Shown: one piece after another, positions 1-9,298 of the stretch
Layout: every line of letters starts with the position of its first letter
Numbering within the stretch: the first letter of the stretch is position 1
Origin: GCA-2746365 sp963711255
GTDB taxonomy: Bacteria > Pseudomonadota > Gammaproteobacteria > SZUA-229
Direction of reading: 5' to 3'
NCBI GenBank assembly: GCA_963711255.1
Contig: CAVQDO010000005.1
Location: forward strand, 34,800-98,799
DNA: 64,000 nucleotides
The notes under the pieces: generated by a model
Database searches by the model: none
Seen by the model: the letters and a program-made list of their open reading frames with translations, nothing else
Told to the model about the DNA's origin: nothing
Translations under genes and position numbers: made by a program

Positions 1-107
1 ATTTTGATGTGAAACAATCTATTCGGTATATCATCAGTTTATTTAATAATATTTACCCGGTAATAAAAGAGGTCTCTATTATCAGCGACTTTTTCCAGGC
101 TCAATAA
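1..107 (+). CDS. C-terminal fragment of an unidentified protein
   Basis: An open frame enters from the left edge (first full codon at base 3) and ends at TAA 105-107, giving about 34 codons ending in FFQAQ. The residues alternate hydrophobic and polar like a real protein tail, and a strong terminator hairpin starts about ten bases after the stop, as expected at the end of a gene. The fragment is too short to assign to a family. It could also be chance coding. Confidence 0.4.
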   Translation, partial: FDVKQSIRYIISLFNNIYPVIKEVSIISDFFQAQ

Positions 108-116
108 ATTGAATGC

Positions 117-150
117 AAAAAGCCCGATCATCGTTGATCGGGCTTTTTTT
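117..150 (+). terminator. Rho-independent terminator before pepN
   Basis: A perfect 10-bp stem, AGCCCGATCA (121-130) with TGATCGGGCT (135-144), closes a TCGT loop and is followed by a run of seven T; the A run before it makes it usable in both directions. It ends transcription of the upstream gene. It also argues against starting pepN at the in-frame TTG at 109, because the hairpin would lie inside the coding sequence. Confidence 0.85.
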
Positions 151-192
151 ATGGTAGTCTTTCAGCTTCATTTTTTTACAGCAAACATTCCA

Positions 193-2850
193 ATGAAAGA
201 TATAGACCAGCAAGCAAAGACGATTTACCTGAAAGACTACAAAGCCCCCAATTTCCTGATCGATCAGGTTGATCTGAGATTCGAGCTAGGTGAAGAGCGT
301 ACTCGAGTGCATTCTATGTTGCAGGTAAATAAACAGGCATCTGCAGATTCTGATTCACTTGTGTTATCCGGTGAGTGTCTGGAGCTGGGTGAAGTTAAAA
401 TTGATGGTGAATTAGTTGATAGTGCGTCCTTTACAGTGACGGATACGGCGTTAACTATAGCTAATGTGCCAGTATCGTTTAAGCTCGAGATCGAGACCTT
501 TATTAAACCGCAGGACAACTTTTCTCTCGAGGGGTTATACAAATCCAGTGGTAATTACTGCACACAATGTGAAGCGGAAGGATTTAGAAAAATCACCTAT
601 TTTCTTGATCGCCCTGATGTTATGGCATTATTTAGCACAACAATTATTGCAGATAAAGCAAACTACCCGGTATTGTTATCGAATGGTAACCCTGTCGACT
701 CTGGTGATTATGATGACGGCCGCCACTGGGTAAAATGGTCAGATCCATTTAAGAAACCCTGTTACCTGTTTGCCCTGGTAGCCGGTGATTTAGCCTTCAT
801 TGAAGATAGCTATAAAACCATGAGTGGCTGTGCTGTTAAGTTGCGTATATACGTGCAGCATCACAATATTGATAAATGTGATTTTGCCATGGCGTCACTT
901 AAAAAATCGATGCAGTGGGACGAAGAAGTCTTTGGCCGCGAGTACGATCTGGATGTTTACAATATTGTCGCTGTGGATGATTTCAATATGGGGGCAATGG
1001 AAAATAAAGGCCTGAATGTATTTAATTCCAAGTATGTGCTTGCCCGCCAGGATACCGCAACCGATACTGATTTTATGGGTATCGAAGGAGTAATCGGTCA
1101 TGAGTATTTTCATAACTGGAGCGGTAACCGGGTTACCTGCCGCGACTGGTTTCAGTTAACTTTAAAAGAGGGCCTGACTGTGTTTCGTGACCAGCAGTTT
1201 ACTGCTGACATGAATTCCGCCGCGCCCAAGCGAATAGACGATGTCAATATATTGCGTACTGCACAGTTTGCTGAAGATGCAGGTCCGATGGCACACCCCA
1301 TTCAGCCCGATTCCTACCAGGAAATTAACAACTTTTACACGGTAACGGTTTATAACAAGGGCGCGGAAATTATCCGTATGATTTATACCCTGTTAGGTAA
1401 GGATAAATTCCGTCAGGGTATGGACCTTTATTTTAAACGTCATGATGGCCAGGCCGTTACTACGGAGGAGTTTGTTGCTGCCATGGAAGATGCCAGTAAG
1501 GTTGATTTAAAACAGTTCAGGCGCTGGTATAAGCAGGCTGGAACACCTGAAATTAGCGTTACCGAAAATTTTAATGCGCAGCAACAAAAGTATACTTTGA
1601 CACTGTCGCAATCAACCCCCGCAACGCCGGGTCAGGATGAAAAACTGCCATTTCATATTCCGGTGAAAATTGCATTAACTGACGCTAATAGTAAACTACT
1701 GCCGTTACAGACAAGTGCAAAACTGTCAGGCGAAAACACCGTGCTTAATTTTACCCAGGCCGAGCAGCAGTTTGAATTTACCGGCATTTCTGAGCGGCCC
1801 GTGTTATCTATACTGCAGGGCTACTCGGCACCGGTGAAGCTAAATTTTGAACGTGATGATGAGGTGCTTGCCTTCAGTATGTCTCACGAAACCGATGACT
1901 TTAGCCGCTGGGAAGCAGGGCAGCAGTTATCCACTCGTTTGATACTGTCCCTGGTCGATTCGATTCATGCGGGTGAAACGCTTTCACTGCCTGATTATTA
2001 TGTAGATGCCTGCCGTAAAACACTGAATGAAACTTCGCTTGATAAAGCACTGATTGCACGCGCGTTAACATTACCCTCTCTGGCTTATATCGGAGAGATG
2101 ATGCCTGTCTATGATGTTGACGCTATTCACCAGGCGAGGGAATTTATTTACTCTCACCTGGCACAAAATTTAGAGGCGGACCTGCTGAATATTTATCAGC
2201 ATAACTCGCAGAGTCGTTATGATTTATCGCCAGCTTCGATGGCTGAGCGTTTTTTGCGTAATCAATCACTGTCCTATTTAATGTACCTTGGCGATCAGGG
2301 AGAAGCCCTGGCGAAGCAGCAATATTATTCTGCTGACAACATGACGGATCAGATCGCCGCTTTCAGGGCGCTGGTGCACCATGAAACAGCAAGTTCCAAC
2401 GAGGTAATCGGGGCATTTTATCAGCAGTGGCAACAGGATAACCTGGTGATGGACAAGTGGTTTACCGTGCAGGCAACGGCTCCAGGCCTGTTAATGCCTG
2501 TGACCAATGGCGTGCCGGCAACCGACAGGATTACAGCCTTATTTGAGCATAGCGACTTTGATATCAAGAATCCAAACCGTGTGCGTGCGTTACTGGGGGC
2601 TTTTTGTTCTGGGAATCCCGTTTGTTTTCATGATGTTAGCGGCTTCGGTTATGATTTGTTGGGTAACTATATCGAAACCATCGACATGATGAATCCACAG
2701 ATTGCCTCTCGTTTATGTGTGCCCCTGACCCGCTGGAAGCGGTTTAGCGAATCACGCCAGCAATTGATGAAATCCGTCCTGCAACGCTTAATTGCATTAC
2801 CAAAATTATCTAATGATGTGTCGGAACTGGTGGAAAAAAGCCTGAAGTAG
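193..2850 (+). CDS. pepN: Aminopeptidase N (M1 family zinc metallopeptidase)
   Basis: Cytosolic broad-specificity aminopeptidase that removes N-terminal residues in the last steps of protein turnover. Visible marks are the exopeptidase motif GAMEN at about residues 267-271 and the zinc site HEYFH at about 303-307, with the third zinc ligand in KEGLT some 18 residues on. The C-terminal helical domain is complete. The length of 885 residues matches the gammaproteobacterial PepN type (about 870). The start chosen is ATG 193 (MKDIDQQAK), which resembles known PepN N-termini; an in-frame TTG at 109 lies before a terminator and is rejected. Nothing is missing or unusual. Confidence 0.95.
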   Translation: MKDIDQQAKTIYLKDYKAPNFLIDQVDLRFELGEERTRVHSMLQVNKQASADSDSLVLSGECLELGEVKIDGELVDSASFTVTDTALTIANVPVSFKLEIETFIKPQDNFSLEGLYKSSGNYCTQCEAEGFRKITYFLDRPDVMALFSTTIIADKANYPVLLSNGNPVDSGDYDDGRHWVKWSDPFKKPCYLFALVAGDLAFIEDSYKTMSGCAVKLRIYVQHHNIDKCDFAMASLKKSMQWDEEVFGREYDLDVYNIVAVDDFNMGAMENKGLNVFNSKYVLARQDTATDTDFMGIEGVIGHEYFHNWSGNRVTCRDWFQLTLKEGLTVFRDQQFTADMNSAAPKRIDDVNILRTAQFAEDAGPMAHPIQPDSYQEINNFYTVTVYNKGAEIIRMIYTLLGKDKFRQGMDLYFKRHDGQAVTTEEFVAAMEDASKVDLKQFRRWYKQAGTPEISVTENFNAQQQKYTLTLSQSTPATPGQDEKLPFHIPVKIALTDANSKLLPLQTSAKLSGENTVLNFTQAEQQFEFTGISERPVLSILQGYSAPVKLNFERDDEVLAFSMSHETDDFSRWEAGQQLSTRLILSLVDSIHAGETLSLPDYYVDACRKTLNETSLDKALIARALTLPSLAYIGEMMPVYDVDAIHQAREFIYSHLAQNLEADLLNIYQHNSQSRYDLSPASMAERFLRNQSLSYLMYLGDQGEALAKQQYYSADNMTDQIAAFRALVHHETASSNEVIGAFYQQWQQDNLVMDKWFTVQATAPGLLMPVTNGVPATDRITALFEHSDFDIKNPNRVRALLGAFCSGNPVCFHDVSGFGYDLLGNYIETIDMMNPQIASRLCVPLTRWKRFSESRQQLMKSVLQRLIALPKLSNDVSELVEKSLK

Positions 2851-2868
2851 CTAAATGTTGTTATTTTT

Positions 2869-2887
2869 AAAATAACCCCGTTATTTT
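2869..2887 (+). terminator. AT-rich stem-loop after pepN
   Basis: AAAATAAC and GTTATTTT form a perfect 8-bp stem around a CCC loop, 19 bases after the pepN stop. The stem is AT-rich and only a few T follow, so termination would be weak. The rest of the gap up to the next gene at 3108 shows nothing recognisable. Confidence 0.35.
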
Positions 2888-3107
2888 CACTAAAATTGTT
2901 TAATTACCAGTAGATAAACGGTATTCTTTTGCTTATCTGATTAAGGTAGTATTTTTTTAAAGAGATCATGATTTTTTATTAGGAATTTCATGCAGATATT
3001 GCATCTAAGGTCTAGACTTAAGGGATACATTTGTATGAGTAATGTCAATGTTTAGCACTAATTGACTGAATATTCATGCAAAACCTAACAACCAGGAGCT
3101 GTAGTTT

Positions 3108-4841
3108 ATGTCGAACGTTGTTTCACTTTTTAGTGATACCCAAAAATATGAAGAAAGACCTGTCGTCGTACTCGCGGATGATGATCCATCTATTCGCCTG
3201 ATGGTACGTCATGTCCTGGAATCCGAGGATTTTGATATCGTCGAAGCCGCCGATGGTCTGGAAGCAATCAAGGCAGTCGAAAAATACCACCCGGCATTAA
3301 TTTTGCTGGATGCTGTCATGCCCGGCATTGATGGATTTACTACCTGTCAGCAAATAAAAGATAAAGGTCATACGGATATACCGGTGATGATGATTACCGG
3401 TCTGGACGATGATGCTTCTGTTGAACGTGCCTATGAAGTCGGTGCTATCGACTTTATTACCAAACCCATTAAGTGGGCAGTGCTCAAACACCGGGTAAAA
3501 TCAGTGGTTGCGAAAGTGATTGCTGAACGAAAAGTTCAGTTACTGGCTTATCGTGACACCCTGACTAATCTACCTAACAGGCTGTTATTTGCCGATCGCC
3601 TGGAGCAATCCGTAATTCGAGCTGAACGTAGCCGCAGCGCTATGGCGTTAATGCTGGTTGATATAGATGATTTTAAGCTGGTCAATGACTCCTTTGGCCA
3701 TGAAGCTGGCGACAAGCTGATAAAAGCAGTGGGCCAGCTTATATCGCGATCGCTTCGCCGGGCGGACACTATCGCCAGGCTGGGTGGAGACGAATTTGCG
3801 GTCATCATCGAGGGTATAGAAAGTCCTGAAGATGCCATTTCGATTGCTGATAACTTAACCACCATACTTGAGCATAACGTTCGTCTGGATGACCAGGAAA
3901 CGTATACCAGTGCATCTATTGGTATAGCGGTGTACCCGGAAGACGGCAAAGACGCACGTACCTTATTGAAGAATGCCGATACAGCGATGTTTCGTGCGAA
4001 AGAAAACGGGCGCCATTGTTTCCAGTTTTATAAACCGGAAATGAGTGTCAGCGCGATGGAACGGCTAGAGCTGGAAAATAACTTAAAGTCAGCATTTGAA
4101 AATGATGAGTTCCAGATTCACTATCAGCCTGTCATTGATATCCATAAAAATGAAATTGTGAGTGTAGAAGCATTATTGCGCTGGCAACATCCTGAAAAAG
4201 GTATGATCCACCCCTCTGATTTTATTTCTATCGTTGAAGAGAGCAGTTTAATTGTTGCGCTTGGTGAATGGTTAATTGTCAGTGTCTGCAAGCAGTTGCG
4301 TGCATGGCAGGATTCAGGTTTGAAAGACCAGAAGGTATCGATCAACCTTGCACCACGACAGTTTAAAGAACAGGATCTTGTTGCACTATTCACACAGGCC
4401 ATTGCAGAAAGCGGTATTGATGGTTCGGTAATATCAGTAGAAATTACTGAACGAACATTAATAGATAATATAGGCGAAGTCGAAAGCACACTGAAAAAAT
4501 TACGTACTATGGGTATTCAAGTTATGCTTGATGACTTTGGTACGGGCTATGCTTCACTGGCGTATCTAAAAGAATTCCCTGTCGACACTGTTAAAATTGA
4601 TCGTGCATTTATTGCCGGCATACCCGATAGCCAGGAAGACTCGGCTATTGTCGATGCGATAGCCGGATTAACCCGTGGACTGAAACTGGGATTGCTTGCC
4701 GAAGGTGTTGAGAATGATCGCCAGTTAAACGTGCTAAAAAGCATAGGTTGCCAGTACGCTCAGGGGTATTACTGGAGTAAGCCGCTTCCTGCTGATGAAT
4801 ATGAGCAGTTCTATATGAACCAGATATATAATATTGGTTAG
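3108..4841 (+). CDS. Response regulator with GGDEF and EAL domains
   Basis: Predicted cyclic di-GMP signalling protein. An N-terminal receiver domain (about 18-135) has the phospho-acceptor D68 in LLDAVMPG and the conserved K119. A diguanylate cyclase domain follows with intact GGDEF at 226-230 and an RxxD inhibitory site (RRAD) five residues before it. The C-terminal phosphodiesterase domain has EAL at 354-356, ITER, DDFGTGYASL, KID, AEGVE and QGYYWSKP. Both catalytic sites look intact, so the net activity cannot be predicted. A good ribosome site (aggagct) precedes ATG 3108. No cognate histidine kinase lies next to it, and a terminator follows, so it looks monocistronic. Confidence 0.93.
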   Translation: MSNVVSLFSDTQKYEERPVVVLADDDPSIRLMVRHVLESEDFDIVEAADGLEAIKAVEKYHPALILLDAVMPGIDGFTTCQQIKDKGHTDIPVMMITGLDDDASVERAYEVGAIDFITKPIKWAVLKHRVKSVVAKVIAERKVQLLAYRDTLTNLPNRLLFADRLEQSVIRAERSRSAMALMLVDIDDFKLVNDSFGHEAGDKLIKAVGQLISRSLRRADTIARLGGDEFAVIIEGIESPEDAISIADNLTTILEHNVRLDDQETYTSASIGIAVYPEDGKDARTLLKNADTAMFRAKENGRHCFQFYKPEMSVSAMERLELENNLKSAFENDEFQIHYQPVIDIHKNEIVSVEALLRWQHPEKGMIHPSDFISIVEESSLIVALGEWLIVSVCKQLRAWQDSGLKDQKVSINLAPRQFKEQDLVALFTQAIAESGIDGSVISVEITERTLIDNIGEVESTLKKLRTMGIQVMLDDFGTGYASLAYLKEFPVDTVKIDRAFIAGIPDSQEDSAIVDAIAGLTRGLKLGLLAEGVENDRQLNVLKSIGCQYAQGYYWSKPLPADEYEQFYMNQIYNIG

Positions 4842-4863
4842 GCGGGTGTCATAATCAAAACAT

Positions 4864-4898
4864 AGGCCGTCTGGTGGTTGTCATCAGGCGGCCTTTTT
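4864..4898 (+). terminator. Rho-independent terminator
   Basis: AGGCCGTCTG (4864-4873) pairs with CAGGCGGCCT (4885-4894), with one G-T pair, and a T run follows. It sits 22 bases after the GGDEF/EAL gene. Confidence 0.85.
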
Positions 4899-4960
4899 AT
4901 TTATATACTGCCTGCGATAAACCAATGATGTAAAATTGTTCTCTTTTTAGATGGCAAATC

Positions 4961-5653
4961 ATGAATATTCTTATTACAGGCGCTAACCGTGGCATTGGGC
5001 TGGAAATGGTCAGATACTCAATGGAGCAGGGCTGGCGGGTGTTTGCCTGCTGCCGAAATCCACATAACGCTGATCAGTTGTTTAACATCGCAAAATTATC
5101 CAATGGAATGATTAGTGTGCACATCGCCGATATGCAGGAGCTAAGTACATTGCAGGCACTGTCGTATGAGCTACGAAATGAGCCGATTGATATCTTGATA
5201 AATAACGCCGGTGTCTATGGCTCCGATAAAAACAAATTTGGTTCAGTTGATGCAGAAAGCTGGTTGCAGACCTTTCAGGTGAACACTATTGCTCCGCTAA
5301 AAATGGTCGAGGCTTTTTCTGAACAGTTACAGATAGGCAAACGGAAACTGGTCGCCTGCATGAGCAGTAAAATGGGCAGTATGGATGATAACGGCTATGG
5401 TGGCAGTTATATCTATCGATCCAGTAAAGCGGCATTAAATGCGGTTGTAAAAAGCCTGTCGATCGATCTTAAAAGTCTGGGGATTATTAGCGTGGCACTG
5501 CACCCCGGCTGGGTTAAAACCGATATGGGTGGAGCAGAGGCAGAAATAAGTACGCGCGAATGCGTTGAGCAACTGTTTCATAATATTAAGTCATTAACGA
5601 TTAGTGATAGCGGGCGCTTTATAGATATCGATGGTAGTGATATTCCCTGGTAA
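4961..5653 (+). CDS. Short-chain dehydrogenase/reductase (C-factor-like)
   Basis: NAD(P)-dependent oxidoreductase of the classical short-chain family; the substrate is unknown. The cofactor loop TGANRGIG spans residues 6-13, NNAG 81-84, a serine-rich active-site segment lies near 135-140, and the catalytic pair is Y152 and K156 (YRSSK). At 230 residues it is a typical single-domain member, and its N-terminus resembles the CsgA/C-factor subgroup. It is followed after 40 bases by the inositol-phosphatase-like gene on the same strand, possibly one transcript. No membrane segment or signal peptide is visible. Confidence 0.85.
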   Translation: MNILITGANRGIGLEMVRYSMEQGWRVFACCRNPHNADQLFNIAKLSNGMISVHIADMQELSTLQALSYELRNEPIDILINNAGVYGSDKNKFGSVDAESWLQTFQVNTIAPLKMVEAFSEQLQIGKRKLVACMSSKMGSMDDNGYGGSYIYRSSKAALNAVVKSLSIDLKSLGIISVALHPGWVKTDMGGAEAEISTRECVEQLFHNIKSLTISDSGRFIDIDGSDIPW

Positions 5654-5693
5654 CTATAGCTAACCAAGAAAAGCATAATCAAAAGATATAAGT

Positions 5694-6513
5694 ATGTCAT
5701 TTCCTGATTTAGATAAATTAATAACACTGGTTAAAATAGCTGCAAAAGAAGAATTGCTATCACAGTTTGGTCGCTCCGCATTTGACTATAAAGAAGACGG
5801 CAGTATTATTACACCTGCCGATATTGCCATGCAGAACCGGTTGGTGAAAGAGTTAAAGCTACCACTGGCCACAGTACGATATTCTCGGTGAAGAAATGAC
5901 TGCTGAAGCACAGTTGGCAGTGGCGCAACAATCCAGAGCGTACTGGTGCATCGATCCACTTGACGGCACCAATAATTTTGCCGCAAATTTGCCTTTTTTT
6001 GCAGTATCAATTGCCTTAATTATTGAAGGCGAGCAACGGCTTGGGCTTATCTATGACCCGAATCGTGATGAAATGTTTAGCGCAATTAAAGGCCAGGGCG
6101 CGTTTATGAATAATCAGCCGGTGGTCAATGAAATGCTGAAGAGAAGCCCGTTTTCCGAACATAAACAGAATAAGCCGGTTGTCGCTGAAATTGATTTAAA
6201 GCGCCTGTCAAAAGAACTTTCTACTCGACTGGTAAACGAGTCTGTTTTTGCTTCACAGCGTAATATGGGGTCATCAGCAATAGACTGGTGCTGGATGGCT
6301 GCTGGTCGATTTGATGTTTATTTACACGGCGGTCAGAAAATGTGGGACTACGCGGCGGGTAGTCTTATATTCAGTGAAGCGGGTGGTCACTCAATATCGC
6401 TGGATAATGAATCAGTGTTTCGCGGGAAACTGGAAGACCGTTCGGTGCTGGCCTGTCACGATAAAGAATTATTTGATTACTGGTATAAGTGGATTGGGAT
6501 AAGCAGTGAATAG
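5694..6513 (+). pseudogene. Inositol monophosphatase family protein, frameshifted
   Basis: Two adjacent frames together make one inositol-monophosphatase-like protein. Frame 1 (5694-5891) gives the N-terminal helices; frame 2 resumes as PQYDILGEEMTAE and runs to 6513 with the metal motif DPLDGTNNF and the C-terminal motif WDYAAGSLIFSEAGG. The switch lies near 5872-5877 (ctggcca), where removing one G joins the frames. Translation from ATG 5896 alone would lose the metal-binding Glu of GEE. It is a diverged paralogue of suhB at 24470-25273. Either a sequencing overcall or a genuine disruption explains it; an intact phosphatase is likely if it is an error. Confidence 0.8.
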
Positions 6514-6579
6514 TGAAATTTAAAAAAACACCCGAAATATATCGTTACGGTTAAGCTTTTTCGTTATTCACTATTCACT
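6505..6579. repeat. Inverted repeat between convergent genes
   Basis: AGTGAATAGTGAA (6505-6517) is the exact reverse complement of TTCACTATTCACT (6567-6579). The pair overlaps the end of the phosphatase gene and lies before the convergent thioredoxin gene, so it could fold in either transcript and act as a shared 3' end. No clean T run marks it as a standard terminator. Confidence 0.5.
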
Positions 6580-6596
6580 ATTAGTTTTTAACTGTC

Positions 6597-7106
6597 TTAT
6601 CTGCTGGCAACTGTCGACTTCTTGATAAGATCTCTTATCTTAACCTCAAGTTCATCTTCATCATCACCACGGAAGCCCAGGTTCGCATGTACCAGGTTAC
6701 CATTCTTATCAACCAGGTAGGAACTCGGCATTGCTTTCACCTGGTAAGACTCAGCGGTAACGCCTTTGGGATCAAAAGCAACAATAAAGTTTGCAGGTAC
6801 CTGCTTGAGAAATTTTTCGGCCTTGTCACGTGATTCATCTAGATTAATGGCAATTACCTTTAAACCTTCTTCGCCATATAAAGCCTGCATTTTATTCATC
6901 CAGGCAAAGGATTTACGACAGGGCTGGCACCAGGACGCCCAGAAGTCTACATAGACAATGTTGCCGCGGTATTTGCTTAAATTGACCTGCTTTTGTTGTC
7001 CTTCTAACTTGAAATCAGGCGCCTTCGCTGCAATAACATTGCTGCTGCCAAAAAAACCGTAAAAGGTCATTATTATTAATGATATTTTGAAAAGAGAGGA
7101 AGACAT
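6597..7106 (-). CDS. TlpA-like periplasmic thioredoxin
   Basis: Predicted envelope thiol-disulfide oxidoreductase. A hydrophobic N-terminal segment (about 5-25) ending near VIAA looks like a signal peptide or membrane anchor. A thioredoxin fold follows with the redox pair C60-C63 in WCQPC and the cis-proline in AMPSSYLVD, placing it in the TlpA/ResA-like group that reduces or delivers electrons to envelope proteins such as cytochrome c maturation factors. At 169 residues it is complete. The start ATG has a GGAG ribosome site seven bases upstream. It stands alone and converges with the phosphatase gene; an inverted repeat 50-67 bases upstream may be an operator. Confidence 0.88.
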   Translation of the reverse strand: MSSSLFKISLIIMTFYGFFGSSNVIAAKAPDFKLEGQQKQVNLSKYRGNIVYVDFWASWCQPCRKSFAWMNKMQALYGEEGLKVIAINLDESRDKAEKFLKQVPANFIVAFDPKGVTAESYQVKAMPSSYLVDKNGNLVHANLGFRGDDEDELEVKIRDLIKKSTVASR

Positions 7107-7542
7107 ATAACACTCCGGTATTGAAATTACAGCTACAATAAAGTTATCGGCAGATGTAATACATTGATTACATTAGCTAAAGTTTAGTTTTGGTTTGGGA
7201 ACAATTACTGCGTCGATGCTTAGGTGGGAGATGATTATCAGTCACGATCTCGACTACTTATATCAATTCTAGCAGTTTCACGACAAATGTCGACTCTATT
7301 TTGGCGATAAAATCAGTAAATTTACAGCCTTAACACCGCATAAATTGAGGCAGGGAATTAAACCTCTGATATTATAAGGTTTATTGTTCGCCCATATCCT
7401 TAAACCAGCCAGGAAAAAGTTTTCACCGGCCTGTAAATACAGAGAGATTGTGTATTTTATTTACTGGTAAAACCTGTATATACCTTACAGGTAAGCTAAA
7501 ATAAAACCGTATTATCCCGAAAACTATCACTTTATCAAATAG
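7107..7542. other. Intergenic region with one palindrome
   Basis: This 436-base gap separates the divergent thioredoxin and SPOR genes. A perfect inverted repeat, TGTAAT-N6-ATTACA, lies at 7156-7173, about 50 bases before the thioredoxin start, and is the best candidate for a regulator site. The rest is AT-rich with no convincing gene. Confidence 0.45.
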
Positions 7543-8358
7543 ATGGCACCCATATTAATAGACGGTCGTGACCTGGTGAAACTGGGCTTTATCTCCATGC
7601 TGGTTTCACTGCTTGTATTTGTTACTGGCTTTTTTAGCGGCTACCAGCAGGCGACTACATTTCTCTCGGCGGGCAGTGAAACTGAGTCCTTATTACTACC
7701 AGAAAAAGTTGCAGCTGCGGTCAGTGAGATAGAGCCGCAGCGTCCTGAAATTATTGTTGCCGGTGCCAACCTTGATGTTGATCAACCAGAAGAAATTACT
7801 GAAGCTGTTGCTACGCCTGAAAAAGTCGAGGTCGTAAATAATGTTCAGATTCTACAGAAAGCAATTAATAATGAAACTGTTTCCGCTGAAATAAAGCCGG
7901 CTTTAGAAAACCGGAAAACCCAAACCGGGATGGCTGTGCTAGAAGAAGTTAATACTGATAAGAAACTATTGGTGATCGCTGAACTGTCATCGGATGAACT
8001 GGAAAAAATAAAATATTCGATTCAGGTCGGCATGTATGGCCGTCTTGTTAATGCGGAAAACATGATGAAACTATTGCGAGAGCGGCAGTGGGATGCCTAT
8101 GTTTCAGATTTTAGTAATAACAAAAATGAAGTTCGTTACAATGTCCGCTTTGGTTATTATATGGACAAAAAATCCGCTATTGCTGCTTTAAAAGATTATA
8201 AGAAAACGCAAAACGGTGATGGTTACCTGGTGAAATTTTCTGTAGAAAGTATTACCGATCTGGCCAGGGCGGGTGATGCCAGGCGTGTCAAACCCGATGT
8301 AACGCTGGAAAAGAAAGTTTCGCCAGCTGCGGTATCAACTGATGCCGTATCTTCCTGA
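7543..8358 (+). CDS. Membrane-anchored SPOR-domain protein
   Basis: Bitopic inner-membrane protein of 271 residues. A membrane segment lies at about 14-34, then a long acidic, low-complexity periplasmic linker, then a SPOR-like domain at about 155-230: it opens with KYSIQVGMYG, continues with NAENMMKLLRERQWDAYV and ends with GYLVKF. SPOR domains bind denuded septal peptidoglycan, so a role in division or wall remodelling is inferred. The C-terminal tail is charged. The ribosome site before ATG 7543 is weak. It is not next to other division genes here, and its exact function is unknown. Confidence 0.72.
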   Translation: MAPILIDGRDLVKLGFISMLVSLLVFVTGFFSGYQQATTFLSAGSETESLLLPEKVAAAVSEIEPQRPEIIVAGANLDVDQPEEITEAVATPEKVEVVNNVQILQKAINNETVSAEIKPALENRKTQTGMAVLEEVNTDKKLLVIAELSSDELEKIKYSIQVGMYGRLVNAENMMKLLRERQWDAYVSDFSNNKNEVRYNVRFGYYMDKKSAIAALKDYKKTQNGDGYLVKFSVESITDLARAGDARRVKPDVTLEKKVSPAAVSTDAVSS

Positions 8359-8493
8359 GGCAAACACGAAGCGTTATCCAAGATATTCAAGCTCGGGATT
8401 TTTATTGGCCAGAAATTTAAATCGTCTTACTAAATTTTCAGCCATTATTCCGTATTTCATTTTCACCTTTAATAGTCCTGCAAACACCTTCCA

Positions 8494-9183
8494 ATGTTGT
8501 CTTCCATTAAAGTATTAAGCTTCGATCTTGATGATACCCTTTGGCCGTGTTTGCCAACCATCCAGCATGCTGAAAAGGTATTGTATCAATGGTTGTCTGA
8601 GCAGGTGCCCACTGTTACGCGGCATTATGATCAGCATCAGTTGCGCGATAAAAGGAAAGCCCTGATGCAGGCAAATGGGAATCTGATGCATGATTTATCA
8701 CAGCTTCGCTTACTTTCGTTCAAGCAGCTGGCCGAAGAGTTCGAGTTGGGTGATGAGTGGATTGAGCCAGCCTTTGATATTTTTTACGAAGCCCGGCAGA
8801 AGGTAACATTATTTGATGATGTTCAGCCCGTACTCGACCGCTTAATAAAAGATTTCCAGCTGGTGAGCCTGACCAACGGAAATGCCGATATTATAAAAAC
8901 CGGTGTTGATCACTGGTTTGACTTTTCCTTAAATTCGATCTCGGTTGGTAAGAAAAAATCAGAGCCGGATATTTACCGCCAGGTATTATCGATGGCGAAA
9001 ATAGATGCGCAGCAGATGGTTCACGTGGGCGATGATCCATTTCAGGATGTGCGCGGTGCTAAACTGGCGGGCATTTTCAGTGTCTGGCTTAACCGTGAGC
9101 AAAAACCCTGGGAGATGGATGATTATCAGCCGGATGTGATAATCAGCAGTTTGCACGAACTGCCCGGCCTGATTAACCGCTAG
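8494..9183 (+). CDS. HAD-superfamily hydrolase (YigB-like)
   Basis: Predicted phosphatase with the haloacid dehalogenase fold. Motif I is DLDDT at residues 11-15, motif II is SLTNGNAD, a conserved lysine follows in KKKSEPD, and motif IV is VGDDPFQDVRGA. The helical cap between motifs I and II places it in subfamily IA, and the general pattern resembles YigB, which hydrolyses FMN and sugar phosphates. The substrate cannot be read from sequence. At 229 residues it is complete. No clear ribosome site precedes the ATG. It lies 115 bases before aroG on the same strand. Confidence 0.8.
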   Translation: MLSSIKVLSFDLDDTLWPCLPTIQHAEKVLYQWLSEQVPTVTRHYDQHQLRDKRKALMQANGNLMHDLSQLRLLSFKQLAEEFELGDEWIEPAFDIFYEARQKVTLFDDVQPVLDRLIKDFQLVSLTNGNADIIKTGVDHWFDFSLNSISVGKKKSEPDIYRQVLSMAKIDAQQMVHVGDDPFQDVRGAKLAGIFSVWLNREQKPWEMDDYQPDVIISSLHELPGLINR

Positions 9184-9298
9184 GCGCACCGGAGTCGTCT
9201 GCTGGCAGTCTCAATTCTGGCAAATTTCAAAGAGATAGTTTCCGAGTATTCCGATATAATGCGGATTTACCATAGTTTAGTGTTTACGAGCAAGAGCA

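Noticed and set aside
109..192. Upstream TTG start extending pepN by 28 codons
   Set aside because: The extension covers a strong terminator hairpin, and the N-terminus from ATG 193 matches the family.
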